From the NCBI GenBank assembly GCA_037953625.1, contig CM075651.1, positions 66,202,501 to 66,266,500 of the forward strand: a stretch of 64,000 bases of DNA. Direction: 5' to 3'. Positions 10,891 through 22,843 of this stretch are shown here, in pieces (position 1 is the stretch's first letter; every line of letters starts with the position of its first letter). Both the position numbers and the translations under genes were made by a program. The notes below the pieces were generated by a model. It saw nothing but the letters and a program-made list of their open reading frames with translations, had not been told where the DNA came from and ran no database searches. This DNA comes from Crotalaria pallida (lineage: Eukaryota > Streptophyta > Magnoliopsida > Fabales > Fabaceae).

Positions 10891-12861
10891 ACTAACTTCA
10901 AAGCATGCTTTCGTCTAAGCCAACTTGCTTAAGTTGGAACCAAGTTTCATCCCACCATGGTGTGCCACCTTAAGGCAACGGCTATCTCAATGGTAACTTT
11001 CTCCTTGTTTTAGGATCCATGATGAGCCCTACAGCAGTGTTGATACGAACATTCGTTTCTTGTAGCTACAAGCAAAGCAGTGACGATGTCATTAATCCTA
11101 ATCTCTGAACAAGTGTTATTAAAATAAATGCCCTGGTTAAAACAAGAAATAAACCTAACCTCCCCAACTTGGTTTGGTTTGAAATGTTCATCCAATTGCA
11201 ACCATTTCAGCATCCAAACCCCAGAATTGTTACTGTTAAGTAATTGGGCAACAGTATTATAACTTGTGTCAAAGTTTATGTTTTTAGAATAGAGCTACTA
11301 ATTGATTTATTTTTCACCTTTGTGGAAGATTTGGTATTCCCCTTGCATCTTGAATGGGCCAATTAACACAATCACATGCAGACGCATGCCATTTCTCCCC
11401 ATGGTTCATTGTTATCATCATATTGTACAGCATAGCACACTTTGAATATACAAAGAGAAATAGGTTAATGTTAAGACAAATTTAAACATGTTCTATAAAA
11501 ATTTATGTTAAAAATCTATATGTATTTAGTTATCATATTTTACCACATTCTTAATCACATCACGACGGGGTTCAATTTGTGATTCGAAATAGCAAGCATC
11601 CAGTTGATACACAACTCTATCAGGTATACTCAACACCATAAGATACCATATCCCCTCATATTTGATAGGCACATATATCTAGTTCAATTAAGAAAATGAG
11701 TTAGTCATAAACCAAGATTGTAATGTTATTTGTAATCGAAATTAATGGCATTTGATAGGATAAAACATATTCCCCTACAAATTTCAACTCCCTTGTCAAA
11801 TGCATCCACTTGGACTCATATGTCTGTAACATGTACCCGAGATCCTTACCCTTCAAAATATCCTCCTGCATAAGGGAATGATTATGTTGGATATCTGTCA
11901 CTATATATTTATTAACCATTAATTTATTTTTAATACTTACAGCAAACACTGGTGGTAAACACCATGTTACTGTGCAGCAATAAAACTTCTGCCTCAAGGT
12001 ACTTTTCAATGTCAGCAATGTTAAGAGCTGGATTAAGATAGTTGAAAAATTTAAATGAAATTAGTATTGAAAGTAAATAAGTGAAGCAATGGAAAGTAAA
12101 GCTTCAAAACTGTAAAGTGCAGCTATACCTTTTCACTGATCTGTCTCCCAGGAGTAAAGCAAAGAAAATCCAATCTCCAAGCTTTGGTGCCCTCAATGTT
12201 AACAAGACACTCCCTAAACGGCACGATAAAATTAAAATAAATATATATCAACACCACATAAAATAATAAAAATCGAGTTTTTGTTATGTTAATAATTAAT
12301 TACGTTATATCTAGATCCTCAGTGAACACATAGGCAAACAGTTGTGCCTCCTTTGGTGCGAAATTGACATCAGCAGGAGCTTTAAACATGGTTTTCAGAA
12401 CCTAAAAGCCAAACAAGAACCATTGTGAAACTCACTAACATTTGTTAGACAAATTATTAAAATTATTAAACAAGAAGGAACGCATATTACCCTTGGTATG
12501 GTCATCCCACGTCCTTTGAGGAGTCTTGGGAAACTTTGTGACTTATGTTTTGGGGCCTTTCCTCTTTGTGATTGACTCCCTATGCTACCAGATGCAGCAG
12601 TTGACTGGTTTCCTTTGGGATTGCTTTTGGGATTGGCAGGTGGTGTAGAGAAAAGCCTTTTACCATGGCTAAGCAAGTCATCCTCAGCAGCTGACACACG
12701 TCACTATGACAGAAAACCAACATAGAAGATTTATTATTGTGAAAAGTCATGAATAAAGACGCATATAATAATGGTTATAAATAAACATGATAGTTTATAC
12801 CTTAGATGATTGAGGAGCAAAAGAAGTGCCATACTTCTTGGCTAGATCAAAGTTAGGGGTG

Positions 12862-12866
12862 CCTGA
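12862..12866. repeat. Target site duplication CCTGA (left)
   Basis: CCTGA at 12862-12866 matches 22844-22848 on the other side of the Athila-like element, which proves a single insertion event. Confidence 0.95.
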
Positions 12867-13920
12867 TGATGAGCATTTTATTTCCCATTATTCCTTGCAT
12901 TATTTTACTCCTATTATTGATACTTGTTGCCCATTTGACATTGATTAGCTTGATTTAGTGATTTTGAGTTTATTGGACTAATATTCCGAATATTGTTTAA
13001 TTTGGGATTATTTAGCCTAATTAATTCTATTTCTATTTTCAGGTAATATTTGGCACAAGGACACTTTGGGAAGTTTGGAAATGAAGATTGAAGCATTGAA
13101 GTGAAGATTGTAATTTGCATTTAGGTCCCTTTTTAATTGTAATTTTCAGAATAGTGTTTCTTAGGACTTGGGCCCATGTTTTAGGCCCATTTTCATAACT
13201 AAAGAGGGGAAATTCGTGTAACCCCCAAGAACACACTTTCATTTCAGATTTCTCACTCTCTCTCTAGGTTAGAACTTCTCTCTTGGCTCTCCCAAGTGGT
13301 GGTGGCTGCTAGGGTTTTGTTCTTCCCCATTTCTACTCGTTTTTCTTCATTTATGGCCATGGAAGGCTAGACTTCAAGGGTTAATCCCTTTGGTATTGTA
13401 TTATCTACTCTTGAGCTCTTGTTATTAATGCAATTTCGTTTTCTCTTCTCTGTTTTCATGTTTATCGATGTGTAGTGGTTTGCTTAATTCCATTTCGTAG
13501 AGATAATACATGAATATAATTGCTTAATTTGTATTAACTCGTAAAAACTCCAATTCTGGTTTCTGATGCTTAATTAGAAGTTAGGGTTTGGAGTGATAAC
13601 TGAATTTTCGCTTAGTATTTGGTTATCACGAGTTGGACAGAGGAGAGGAGAGGAATCGATCTTTAGTGAGCTAGGATTGAGTAGTGTACGTAGCCAAAGG
13701 GGTTTGCCCGCTTTTGTTTCTGATTTTCTTAGTTTTTATATTCTGTTTATGTTTTGTTATTCACATTTGTCACACACAAATCCCCCCCCCCCCCATTTTA
13801 CTGCACACTACGTGTTTGATACTTTTCCTAGACCGATATTCGCTGGGAAACGACCTAGGATCACCTTCCTAGTACTACAGAATAAACACCTTTTATTTTG
13901 ATCGGGTACGGCCTCGATCA
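12867..13920 (+). repeat. 5' LTR of the Athila-like element
   Basis: 1,054 bp, begins TGATGAGCATTTTATTTCCC and ends GGCCTCGATCA. It contains a C13 run (about 13782-13794). Its open frames (13593-13901, 13684-13872) recur in the 3' LTR and are not genes. Confidence 0.96.
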
Positions 13921-13925
13921 AAATT

Positions 13926-13942
13926 TGGCGCCGTTGCCGGGG
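13926..13942 (+). promoter_or_regulatory. Primer binding site, tRNA-Asp
   Basis: TGGCGCCGTTGCCGGGG, five bases after the LTR, is the exact complement of the 3' end of plant tRNA-Asp(GTC) including CCA. It primes minus-strand cDNA synthesis. Confidence 0.93.
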
Positions 13943-14621
13943 ATTACCGGTTCTTGCCAAAGATCATACAGTAGTTAGTTAGATTAGTTAGTGTAGTTAG
14001 TGTGTGAATAAGCATTCTGATAACTAATTGAAAGTTGCCCTGTTTGCTGATTTGCTGTTCTGCACAACTGATGCTATTCTAGTGATTCTGTGAATGTCAT
14101 TCAACATAGCTGTGGGTGGAATTTTTGCACGAAAATTGGTATCCACACTTGTTTCATCATATATTAGTGTGTTGATGCATCACAGACACTCAGATAGGCA
14201 CTGGTTGTGAGTTCCGGAAAAATTTTCCAAGTTTCAGCAGTACTTACTATAAATAGGCGTAACTTTTGATCCGTAACTCGGAATTTGACGAATTTTATAT
14301 CAAATCGAAGGGAATTTTCTGAATAATCTGATTTTTCTCACTTTGTCAGAAAACCCCTTCGTTTGGATCCCGAAAAAGCCTGTTTACTATTTCTTTTTTA
14401 TTTTACAAGTTCTATTTTCTTAGTTTTTGGTCACTGTTTTAATTCTTTGACTTGGTTCCCTTTTGAATTTTGTCCTCAAACTTTCTGTGATATGTTTTCA
14501 TGATTTTAGGGTGCTGAAAAAAATAAAGAAAAAAATTTTAAAAAATAAAAAATTTTGTTGCCGATTTTGGTCATGCATATCTGTTACAGTATGCTATGGT
14601 TGATGTTGTTCTGTTCAGTAC
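13943..14621 (+). other. 5' leader of the Athila-like element
   Basis: Untranslated leader between the primer site and the Gag-Pol start. It is AT-rich near 14515-14560. No open frame of note. Confidence 0.7.
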
Positions 14622-17600
14622 ATGACTAGGGGCAACCCAAGTTATTTGCATCCTTACAACCCTGAAATTGATAGAACTTATCACAGATTAGTTAGACAAA
14701 ATAGGAATCAGTCATTAGGTAGTGAGTCAGAGTCATCTTATAGTCCATCTAATTCTGATTCTGTTTCTATTTCTTCTATTCCTTCTACTTTTATTCAATC
14801 TGATTCTATACATTGTGATAACATGGCTCAACCCCCACCAAGGGAAAGGACACTTAGGGAGCTGGCTGCACCTGACTTCACTATTGAAGACTCGTGTATC
14901 CGGTATCCTGATGAGGATGTTCCTTTTGAGCTTAGAACAGGACTAATCCATTTGTTGCCCAAGTTTCATGGTCTTGCAGGTGAGGATCCTCATAAGCATC
15001 TCAAGAAATTCCATATAGTGTGCACCACAATGAAACCACATGATGTGCAAGAGGATCATGTCTGTCTCAGAGCATTTCCACATTCCTTAGAGGGTCTAGC
15101 ACAAGATTGGTTATCTGACTTGGCCCCTGGTTCCATCACAAGCTGGGATGACTTGAAGAGGGCATTTCTGGAAAAATTCTTCCCTGAAAATAGGACCACT
15201 GCAATCAGAAAGGAAATTTCTGGTATCAGGCAACAACATGGAGAGAGTCTCTATGATTATTGGGAGAGATTCAAGAGGTTGTGTGCTTCCTGCCCTCACC
15301 ATCAGATCTCAGAGCAGCTTCTCATCCAGTACTTTTATGAAGGTCTCAACTTCATGGAAAGAAACATGGTAGATGCTACAAGTGGTGGTACATTGGGAGA
15401 TATGACACCCTTACAAGTCAGGAGCAAAATTGAGAAGATGGCTTCAAACTGTCAACAATTCCATGCAAGAAGCAACAGTGATGCAATAGTTGTGAGGGAT
15501 GTAAATGATGTTAGTGCAGACTCGGGCAAGGTTGAGAAGCTTGAGCAGAAAATTGATTCTCTCACAACATTGGTCACACAATTGGCTGTCAATCAGAAAA
15601 AGATGATACTTCCTGCTAGAGTGTGTGGCATATGCACATCCATTGAGCACCCCATAGATGCATGCCCTTCCCTTCAGCAGCAACAGCCGATGACAAGTGG
15701 TGACCAACCTGAGGCCTATGCAGCAAACATATACAACAATAGAGGCCCACAACAACACAATCATGACCTCTCTTCCAATAGATACAACCCTAGATGGAGG
15801 AACCATCCCAATCTGAAGTGGTCTGATCAACAACAACAACCTCCTCCTAATGTTCCATTTCAGAACACCGCTGGACCGAGTAGACCACCATATGTACCTC
15901 TCCCCATCCAGCAGCAAAGGCAACAACAACAGCAACAAGTGGTTCATCCTGCACCATCAGCCCCTCCATCCAACCAACCTACCTTGGAGGAGTTGGTGAG
16001 GCAAATGACCATGCAAAACCTCCAATTTCAACAAGAGACTAGAGCATCCATTCAGAGACAAGAGGCATCCATTCAGACTTTGACAAATCAGATGGGTCAA
16101 ATGGCAACTTCTCTCAACAACTTGCAATCTCAAAATTCTGACAAGTTGTCATCCCAAACTGTGATCAACCCTCAGAATCAGAATGTGAGTGCCATCAACC
16201 TGAGGTCGGGAAAGCAGATTGTCACACCCACACCACAACCTCACCTCAACAATGATGCTCTAGCTTCCTCTAAAGGGAAGAGCCAAGTGGTAGATGAAGG
16301 TGAGCATGCTAGCACCAAAGAGAATCATCCAACTCAACCCTCCTCAACTTCAACCACAAGCCCTGCTGTTGTCCTACAACCTCCTCCTGTTCCTCTTCCA
16401 TTCCCACCAAGAGTGCCTCAAAACAAAAGGGTGGAAGAGGTGGACAAGGACATTCTTGACACATTCAGGAAGGTGGAAGTCAACATACCCCTTCTAGATG
16501 CAATAAAACAGATTCCAAGGTATGTGAAGTTCCTTAAGGAGTTGTGCACTTATAAGAGAAGACTCAAGGGCAATGAGAGGATAAGCATGGGAAGGAATGT
16601 CTCCGCTCTCATAGGTAAACCTATCCCTCACATTCCTGAAAAATGTAAGGATCCTGGAACTTTCTCTATACCTTGCATCATAGGCAATGTTAAGTTTGAA
16701 AATGCTATGCTAGATTTAGGAGCATCCATAAATGTCATGCCTATGTCTGTTTTTAAGTCTCTTTCTCTTGGACCTCTTCAACCTACGGGTGTGGTGATTC
16801 AATTGGCAAATAGAAGTACTGCCCACCCCGCAGGTTTGATAGAGGATGTCTTGGTTCGGGTTGAAGAGTTGATCTTCCCTGCTGATTTTTACATACTTGA
16901 TATGGAAGATGACTCTCCCCGTAATGCTGTTCCTATTATTTTGGGGAGGCCATTTTTGAAAACAGCCCGAACCAAGATAGATTTGCATTCAGGTTCACTT
17001 TCCATGGAGTTTGATGGCAGTGTGATCCGATTTGACATTTTCCATGCTATGAAACATTTTCCTGAGGATCATTCTGTTTTCCATGTGGACTTGCTTGATG
17101 ATTTGATAGATGAGCATATGCTTGACTTTTTGCATCATGATTTTGAATTGCCATCTTTCTCTGATTCATTTACTTGTCCATCATGCACTAACTCTGGATG
17201 GTGCACCGCATGCACTGAAATAGCTCAGTTTCTAGACTCTGCCACTGCATCTGATGATTCATATGTTATAGATTCAGATTATGCCAACCCTAACCCCATA
17301 TCTGTTATGCATGAGTCTGATTCACTTGTTCAGGTGCAGGCAGCAGAATCCATTTCTGCTGTCCCTTTAGTTCCATCTATTATGCAGGCACCCTCATTGG
17401 ACCTGAAGCCCCTCCCTCCTCATCTCAAATATGCTTACTTGGAGGATGAGCAGAAACTCCTAGTGATCATCTCTACCTCACTTTCTGTTGATCAAGAGGA
17501 GAAACTGCTGGATGTGATAAGAAAGAACAAGAGGGCAATTGGATGGACTTTAGCGGATATTCCTGGAATTAGCCCCTCCATGTGCATGCACCGCATTTTG

Positions 17601-20324
17601 TTGGAGGATGGGGCTAAACCAGTGAGACAACCCCAAAGACGATTGAACCCCCAGATTCTTGATGTGGTTAAGAAAGAGGTCACCAAGCTGCTCCAAGCGG
17701 GTATCATCTACCCAATTTCAGATAGCACTTGGGTGAGCCCGGTGCAAGTTGTCCCCAAGAAGTCTGGTGTCACAGTTGTCAAAAATGAGAAGGATGAGCT
17801 GATTCCCACTAGAGTGCAGAACAGTTGGAGAGTCTGCATTGATTACAGAAAGCTCAACCAGGCGACTCGCAAGGATCATTTCCCTCTCCCCTTCATTGAT
17901 CAGATGTTGGAGCGCCTGACAGGTAAATCTCATTATTGCTTCTTAGATGGATTCTCTGGTTATTTTCAAATTTGTATTGCACCAGAGGACCAACATAAGG
18001 CCACATTTACCTGTCCTTTTGGCACATTTGCATATAGAAAGATGCCTTTTGGCCTATGCAATGCTCCTGCCACATTTCAAAGATGTATGATGAGTATTTT
18101 CGCTGACTTGCTCGAGCATTGCATAGAGGTCTTCATGGATGATTTTAGTGTTTATGGTTCCTCATTTGATGCATGTCTTGATAATTTGACTAAGGTGCTT
18201 AACAGGTGCATTGAGACTAACCTTGTCTTGAATTTTGAAAAATGCCACTTCATGGTAGAACAAGGCATAGTCTTAGGGTACATTGTTTCGCACAAGGGCA
18301 TAGAAGTTGACCCTGCTAAGCTGCATGTAATATCACATTTGCCTTACCCCTCTTGCGTGCGAGAGGTGCGTTCTTTTCTTGGTCATGCAGGTTTCTATCG
18401 CAGGTTTATTCAGAACTTTAGCAACATTGCCCTTCCTCTTTCCAAGTTGCTTCAAAAGGATGCCCCATGGGAATTTGGAGACCAATGCAAGAGGGCATTT
18501 GATGAATTGAAGAAAGAACTGACCACCACTCCCATCATCCAACCACCTGATTGGACCCTCCAATTTGAGCTCATGACTGATGCTTCAAATTATGCTTTGG
18601 GAGCAGTTCTCTCCCAAAGGGTTGGTAAGCTGTCGCATGTGATTTATTATGCTTCTAGGACTTTAGATGCAGCACAGGTTAATTACACAACAACTGAAAA
18701 AGAACTTTTGGCTATTGTTTTTGCACTTGACAAGTTTAGATCATATTTGCTTGGTTCTAAGGTTGTAGTGTACACTGATCATGCTGCTCTGAAGTATCTT
18801 TTGAAAAAGACAGATTCCAAACCTAGGTTGATTAGGTGGATGTTGCTCCTCCAGGAGTTTGATCTTGAGATTCAGGATCGGAGTGGTGCGCATAACCTTG
18901 TCGCAGACCACTTGAGCAGGATAGAGAGAGAGGAGGATGCATTTCCTATCCGGGATGACTTCCCGGATGAGCAGCTTTTATCTTTACATGTTTCCCATCC
19001 CCTTCCCCAAACTCCTTGGTTTGCAGACATTGTTAATTATCTGGTTGCTTCTGTTTTTCCTGCCTTGGCATCCAAAGCTCAAAGAGACAAATTAAAGAGC
19101 GATGCCAAGCATTATGTATGGGATGACCCCTATTTATGGCGTTTTTGCAGTGATCAGGTCATTCGCAGGTGCATTCCAGACCAGGAGATCCAATCGGTTC
19201 TCCAATTTTGCCATGCTTCACCAGTGGGAGGCCACCTTGGTACTCAAAGGACAGCACGAAAGGTGCTGGATTCTGGATTTTATTGGCCTACCATTTTCAA
19301 GGATGCGAGCAACATCTGCAGCTCGTGTGAGCAGTGTCAAAGAGCAGGAGGCACCCTATCTTGGAGGCAACAGATGTCGCAACAACCTATGTTGTTTTGT
19401 GAGGTGTTTGACGTCTGGGGTATAGATTTCATGGGCCCCTTTCCTGTTTCTTTTGGTTTTTATTATATCTTACTTGCTGTGGATTACGTATCCAAATGGG
19501 TGGAAGCTAAGGCCACCAGGACTAATGATGCTCAGGTTGTTGTAGATTTTGTCAGGTCTAATATCCTTTGCAGGTTTGGCATACCTAGAGCCATAGTCAG
19601 TGACCAAGGCACACACTTCTGCAATAGATCCATGCAAGCTTTGCTCAAGAAGTATGGGGTTGTGCACAAAGTTTCTACACCCTATCATCCCCAAACCAAC
19701 GGGCAAGCTGAGATTTCAAATAGAGAGATCAAGCAGATTTTGGAGAAGATGGTGAAGCCTAATAGAAAGGATTGGAGCACACGATTGGAGGATGCTCTGT
19801 GGGCCCATCGGACCGCTTACAAGGCACCCATAGGGATGTCACCCTATCGGGTTGTCTTTGGTAAGGCATGCCACCTGCCTGTGGAGATAGAGCATCGTGC
19901 ATATTGGGCTGTGAAGCAATGTAACTTAGCTCTTGATCAAGCGGGTGAGGAGAGGAAGCTGCAGTTGAGTGAGCTAGATGAGATCCGCTTGGAGGCCTAT
20001 GAGAACTCCAAATTCTACAAAGAGAAGACCAAGAAGCTTCATGATAACTCCATTTCCAGAAAGGAGTTCTTGGTTGGTCAAAAAGTTTTGCTCTACAACT
20101 CTAGGCTTGGACTCATGAGTGGAAAGCTCCGCTCTAAATGGATTGGACCGTTTGTAGTCACCCAAGTGTTTCCTTATGGCACTGTGGAGATCAAGAGTGA
20201 GTCCACGAACAAGAGCTTCAAAGTCAATGGCCACCGACTCAAGCCTTTCCTAACCACCCCTTCTTTGGATGATGCACCTGTGGAGGAGGCCTCATTGGTC
20301 GACCCCACTTTTGAACAACCATGA
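14622..20324 (+). CDS. Gag-Pol polyprotein, Athila-like
   Basis: Uninterrupted 1900-aa frame ending in TGA. Approximate residues: capsid-type Gag domain 95-215 (..LAQDWL.., ..FLEKFFP..); CX2CX4HX4C knuckle 337-350; Gln/Pro-rich linker 360-480; aspartic protease around 695 (DLGAS, the plant Athila form of D-S/T-G); reverse transcriptase 1000-1240 with WRVCIDYRKLN (~1068) and FMDD (~1171); RNase H 1315-1435 (TDAS, TEKELLA, YTDHAAL); integrase with HHCC finger (~1530-1570) and DD35E core (GIDF ~1602, SDQGTHF ~1661, Glu ~1696). The product would be processed by its own protease to make virus-like particles, cDNA and integrated copies. Gag and Pol are in one frame with no stop, so Pol dosage must be set another way. 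All catalytic motifs look intact, so the copy may be autonomous. Confidence 0.97.
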   Translation: MTRGNPSYLHPYNPEIDRTYHRLVRQNRNQSLGSESESSYSPSNSDSVSISSIPSTFIQSDSIHCDNMAQPPPRERTLRELAAPDFTIEDSCIRYPDEDVPFELRTGLIHLLPKFHGLAGEDPHKHLKKFHIVCTTMKPHDVQEDHVCLRAFPHSLEGLAQDWLSDLAPGSITSWDDLKRAFLEKFFPENRTTAIRKEISGIRQQHGESLYDYWERFKRLCASCPHHQISEQLLIQYFYEGLNFMERNMVDATSGGTLGDMTPLQVRSKIEKMASNCQQFHARSNSDAIVVRDVNDVSADSGKVEKLEQKIDSLTTLVTQLAVNQKKMILPARVCGICTSIEHPIDACPSLQQQQPMTSGDQPEAYAANIYNNRGPQQHNHDLSSNRYNPRWRNHPNLKWSDQQQQPPPNVPFQNTAGPSRPPYVPLPIQQQRQQQQQQVVHPAPSAPPSNQPTLEELVRQMTMQNLQFQQETRASIQRQEASIQTLTNQMGQMATSLNNLQSQNSDKLSSQTVINPQNQNVSAINLRSGKQIVTPTPQPHLNNDALASSKGKSQVVDEGEHASTKENHPTQPSSTSTTSPAVVLQPPPVPLPFPPRVPQNKRVEEVDKDILDTFRKVEVNIPLLDAIKQIPRYVKFLKELCTYKRRLKGNERISMGRNVSALIGKPIPHIPEKCKDPGTFSIPCIIGNVKFENAMLDLGASINVMPMSVFKSLSLGPLQPTGVVIQLANRSTAHPAGLIEDVLVRVEELIFPADFYILDMEDDSPRNAVPIILGRPFLKTARTKIDLHSGSLSMEFDGSVIRFDIFHAMKHFPEDHSVFHVDLLDDLIDEHMLDFLHHDFELPSFSDSFTCPSCTNSGWCTACTEIAQFLDSATASDDSYVIDSDYANPNPISVMHESDSLVQVQAAESISAVPLVPSIMQAPSLDLKPLPPHLKYAYLEDEQKLLVIISTSLSVDQEEKLLDVIRKNKRAIGWTLADIPGISPSMCMHRILLEDGAKPVRQPQRRLNPQILDVVKKEVTKLLQAGIIYPISDSTWVSPVQVVPKKSGVTVVKNEKDELIPTRVQNSWRVCIDYRKLNQATRKDHFPLPFIDQMLERLTGKSHYCFLDGFSGYFQICIAPEDQHKATFTCPFGTFAYRKMPFGLCNAPATFQRCMMSIFADLLEHCIEVFMDDFSVYGSSFDACLDNLTKVLNRCIETNLVLNFEKCHFMVEQGIVLGYIVSHKGIEVDPAKLHVISHLPYPSCVREVRSFLGHAGFYRRFIQNFSNIALPLSKLLQKDAPWEFGDQCKRAFDELKKELTTTPIIQPPDWTLQFELMTDASNYALGAVLSQRVGKLSHVIYYASRTLDAAQVNYTTTEKELLAIVFALDKFRSYLLGSKVVVYTDHAALKYLLKKTDSKPRLIRWMLLLQEFDLEIQDRSGAHNLVADHLSRIEREEDAFPIRDDFPDEQLLSLHVSHPLPQTPWFADIVNYLVASVFPALASKAQRDKLKSDAKHYVWDDPYLWRFCSDQVIRRCIPDQEIQSVLQFCHASPVGGHLGTQRTARKVLDSGFYWPTIFKDASNICSSCEQCQRAGGTLSWRQQMSQQPMLFCEVFDVWGIDFMGPFPVSFGFYYILLAVDYVSKWVEAKATRTNDAQVVVDFVRSNILCRFGIPRAIVSDQGTHFCNRSMQALLKKYGVVHKVSTPYHPQTNGQAEISNREIKQILEKMVKPNRKDWSTRLEDALWAHRTAYKAPIGMSPYRVVFGKACHLPVEIEHRAYWAVKQCNLALDQAGEERKLQLSELDEIRLEAYENSKFYKEKTKKLHDNSISRKEFLVGQKVLLYNSRLGLMSGKLRSKWIGPFVVTQVFPYGTVEIKSESTNKSFKVNGHRLKPFLTTPSLDDAPVEEASLVDPTFEQP

Positions 20325-21793
20325 CTTAGGGAGTCTCCTTTTCTCCTTCCTTACTCTTTTTATTACACTTGTCTATATCTGTCTGATTCTGCTATTTGTG
20401 TTCCATTGAGGACAATGTGTGATTTAAGTGTGGGGGAAGAGTAGTTTAGGTTGCATATTTTGCTTTGATTTTTTTAGGTTTTGCTTAGTTTTGGGCATTT
20501 TCTTGCATGTTTTTGCTTCATTTTAGTAGAGTTTTGGTATCTTGTGTCTGAATTCATGCATTTCTGTGTGTAAAGTTGCTTTTGATAATTAAGAGGTGGT
20601 AACACTGTGATAGAATTGTCCCTTTTGTGAGGATTTGAGCCTTAATTGTGGGTGGATTGCTATATATGCCACCTAATTTTCTTTCATGTGTGATTGCACT
20701 CTGGATTACTTGCACTCTAGAACTTGACTTGACTCTTGTTGATACTTGATTGCTCATGCACATTTTGAAATGATTTAGGCACTTTCTTTCTTGAATAAGC
20801 TACTAGCCATATGAGCCTACCTTGAATGAATGTATCCTTTGCTAGCCCCTTTGAGCCTTTTTATCCCTTTCCTTGTTCTTTAGCTCATTACAAGCCTATG
20901 ACTGAAAAACCATGATTGTCCTAACCTTAGGGAATTTTGGAGCTTTGGAATTGTTTTGGGAATGGGTATTAGGTAAGAAGTATGCTTTATGCTTTAATTG
21001 GTTGCGTTCTTGGTTTTGCCTCATTGGTTGTTATAGTTATGGCTTCATCTTCATGCCATTTGTGTTGTTTCTTCTTTTCTTTTGGTATATCTCTCAAAAA
21101 CAAAAAAAAATAGAAGACAAAAATACAAAAAAAAATGCAAAAATAAAAAAAAGAAAAAAAAAGAAAAAAAAGTGAATAAAGGGTTGTTGAGGCAAAGAGG
21201 ATTGGAATTAGTGGTTGTTGATTTTGGGGTGGATTTTGCTTACTTTTTACTTATTCCCCATTGCTCCTCTATTCCCTTGGTTTTAGCTACATTCCCATAT
21301 TTTTATCCTACCTTGTCCTTGGCCCCATTACAACCCTTAAAAGACCTTTTGATCATTTTGTGCATGTGTGTTGATGGTTGATGTTAGAGGCTTGTCAAGC
21401 TTATGGTTGTGTTTGTTTTTCATGATGTGCCTTGAGTGTAAATAATGATTAACCCCAAACACTTGAGTGTAAACACTTTTGAGTGATCCTTGTGAGTTTC
21501 TATCATCTTTGTGACTATCCTCTTGATGTCATTGGTTTCTTTGCATACTTGAAGTAATTGGATGATGTTCGCGGATGCTTTGACTCTTTGATCCTTAACC
21601 ATTTTGTGTGCTTGAGTTTGCCCATTTCTTTGCATTTCCTAGAATTCATTGTGAAGTATGTAATCTGTTAGGTTTGCATATTTTATAGTTTTAGTCATCT
21701 TGTTGCATGATTCACTTTGGTGCATATTGATCTTCATAGTCCTATCTTTTGGTTTTGCCCAGGAGTGCAAAAGGATAAGTGTGGGGGTATTTG
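20325..21793 (+). other. 3' untranslated region and polypurine tracts of the Athila-like element
   Basis: No env-like frame. AAGTGTGGGGGAAGA near 20427-20441 resembles a second polypurine tract. A purine-rich A/AAAAG stretch spans 21098-21175. The terminal polypurine tract AAGTGTGGGGGTATT lies directly before the 3' LTR (about 21777-21793) and would prime plus-strand synthesis. Short frames at 20912-21381 have no domain. Confidence 0.8.
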
Positions 21794-22843
21794 ATGAGCA
21801 TTTTATTTCCCATTATTCCTTGCATTATTTTACTCCTATTATTGATACTTGTTGCCCATTTTACATTGATTAGCTTGATTTAGTGATTTTGAGTTTATTG
21901 GACTAATATTCCGAATATTGTTTAATTTGGGATTATTTAGCCTAATTAATTCTATTTCTATTTTCAGGTAATATTTGGCACAAGGACACTTTGGGAAGTT
22001 TGGAAATGAAGATTGAAGCATTGAAGTGAAGATTGTAATTTGCATTTAGGTCCCTTTTTAATTGTAATTTTCAGAATAGTGTTTCTTAGGACTTGGGCCC
22101 ATGTTTTAGGCCCATTTTCATAACTAAAGAGGGGAAATTCGTGTAACCCCCAAGAACACACTTTCATTTCAGATTTCTCACTCTCTCTAGGTTAGAACTT
22201 CTCTCTTGGCTCTCCCAAGTGGTGGTGGCTGCTAGGGTTTTGTTCTTCCCCATTTCTACTCGTTTTTCTTCATTTATGGCCATGGAAGGCTAGACTTCAA
22301 GGGTTAATCCCTTTGGTATTGTATTATCTACTCTTGAGCTCTTGTTATTAATGCAATTTCGTTTTCTCTTCTCTGTTTTCATGTTTATCGATGTGTAGTG
22401 GTTTGCTTAATTCCATTTCGTAGAGATAATACATGAATATAATTGCTTAATTTGTATTAACTCGTAAAAACTCCAATTCTGGTTTCTAATGCTTAATTAG
22501 AAGTTAGGGTTTGGAGTGATAACTGAATTTTCGCTTAGTATTTGGTTATCACGAGTTGGACAGAGGAGAGGAGAGGAATCGATCTTTAGTGAGCTAGGAT
22601 TGAGTAGTGTACGTAGCCAAAGGGGTTTGCCCGCTTTTGTTTCTGATTTTCTTAGTTTTTATATTCTGTTTATGTTTTGTTATTCACATTTGTCACACAC
22701 AAACCCCCCCCCCCCCCATTTTACTGCACACTACGTGTTTGATACTTTGCCTAGACCGATATTCGCTGGGAAACGACCTAGGATCACCTTCCTAGTACTA
22801 CAGAATAAACACCTTTTATTTTGATCGGGTACGGCCTCGATCA
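21794..22843 (+). repeat. 3' LTR of the Athila-like element
   Basis: 1,050 bp, same ends as the 5' LTR. It differs by about four substitutions and a 4-bp loss in a CT run (near 22186). Followed by CCTGA at 22844-22848, the right target duplication. Confidence 0.96.

Larger units (their letters stand above)
12867..22843 (+). mobile_element. Complete Ty3 retrotransposon, envelope-less Athila-like
   Basis: The 9,977-bp element has two near-identical LTRs (12867-13920 and 21794-22843), TG..CA ends, a tRNA-Asp primer site, one long Gag-Pol frame, a polypurine tract and a 5-bp TSD. The order PR-RT-RNase H-IN and the sequence motifs (DLGASINVMP protease, FMDD in RT, no chromodomain) place it in the Athila branch of Ty3. 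No env-like frame follows pol (20325-21793 is non-coding), as in the envelope-less Athila relatives of soybean (Diaspora type, from family knowledge). By eye the LTRs differ by about four substitutions and one 4-bp CT indel, so insertion is recent. It interrupts exon 3 of the Ulp1-like gene. Confidence 0.95.

Noticed and set aside
13593..13901. 102-aa frames repeated at 13593 and 22516
   Set aside because: They lie in the Athila-like LTRs and are identical by LTR duplication, not by coding selection.
16294..20234. Short frames antisense or out of frame within Gag-Pol
   Set aside because: Shadows of the 1900-aa frame.
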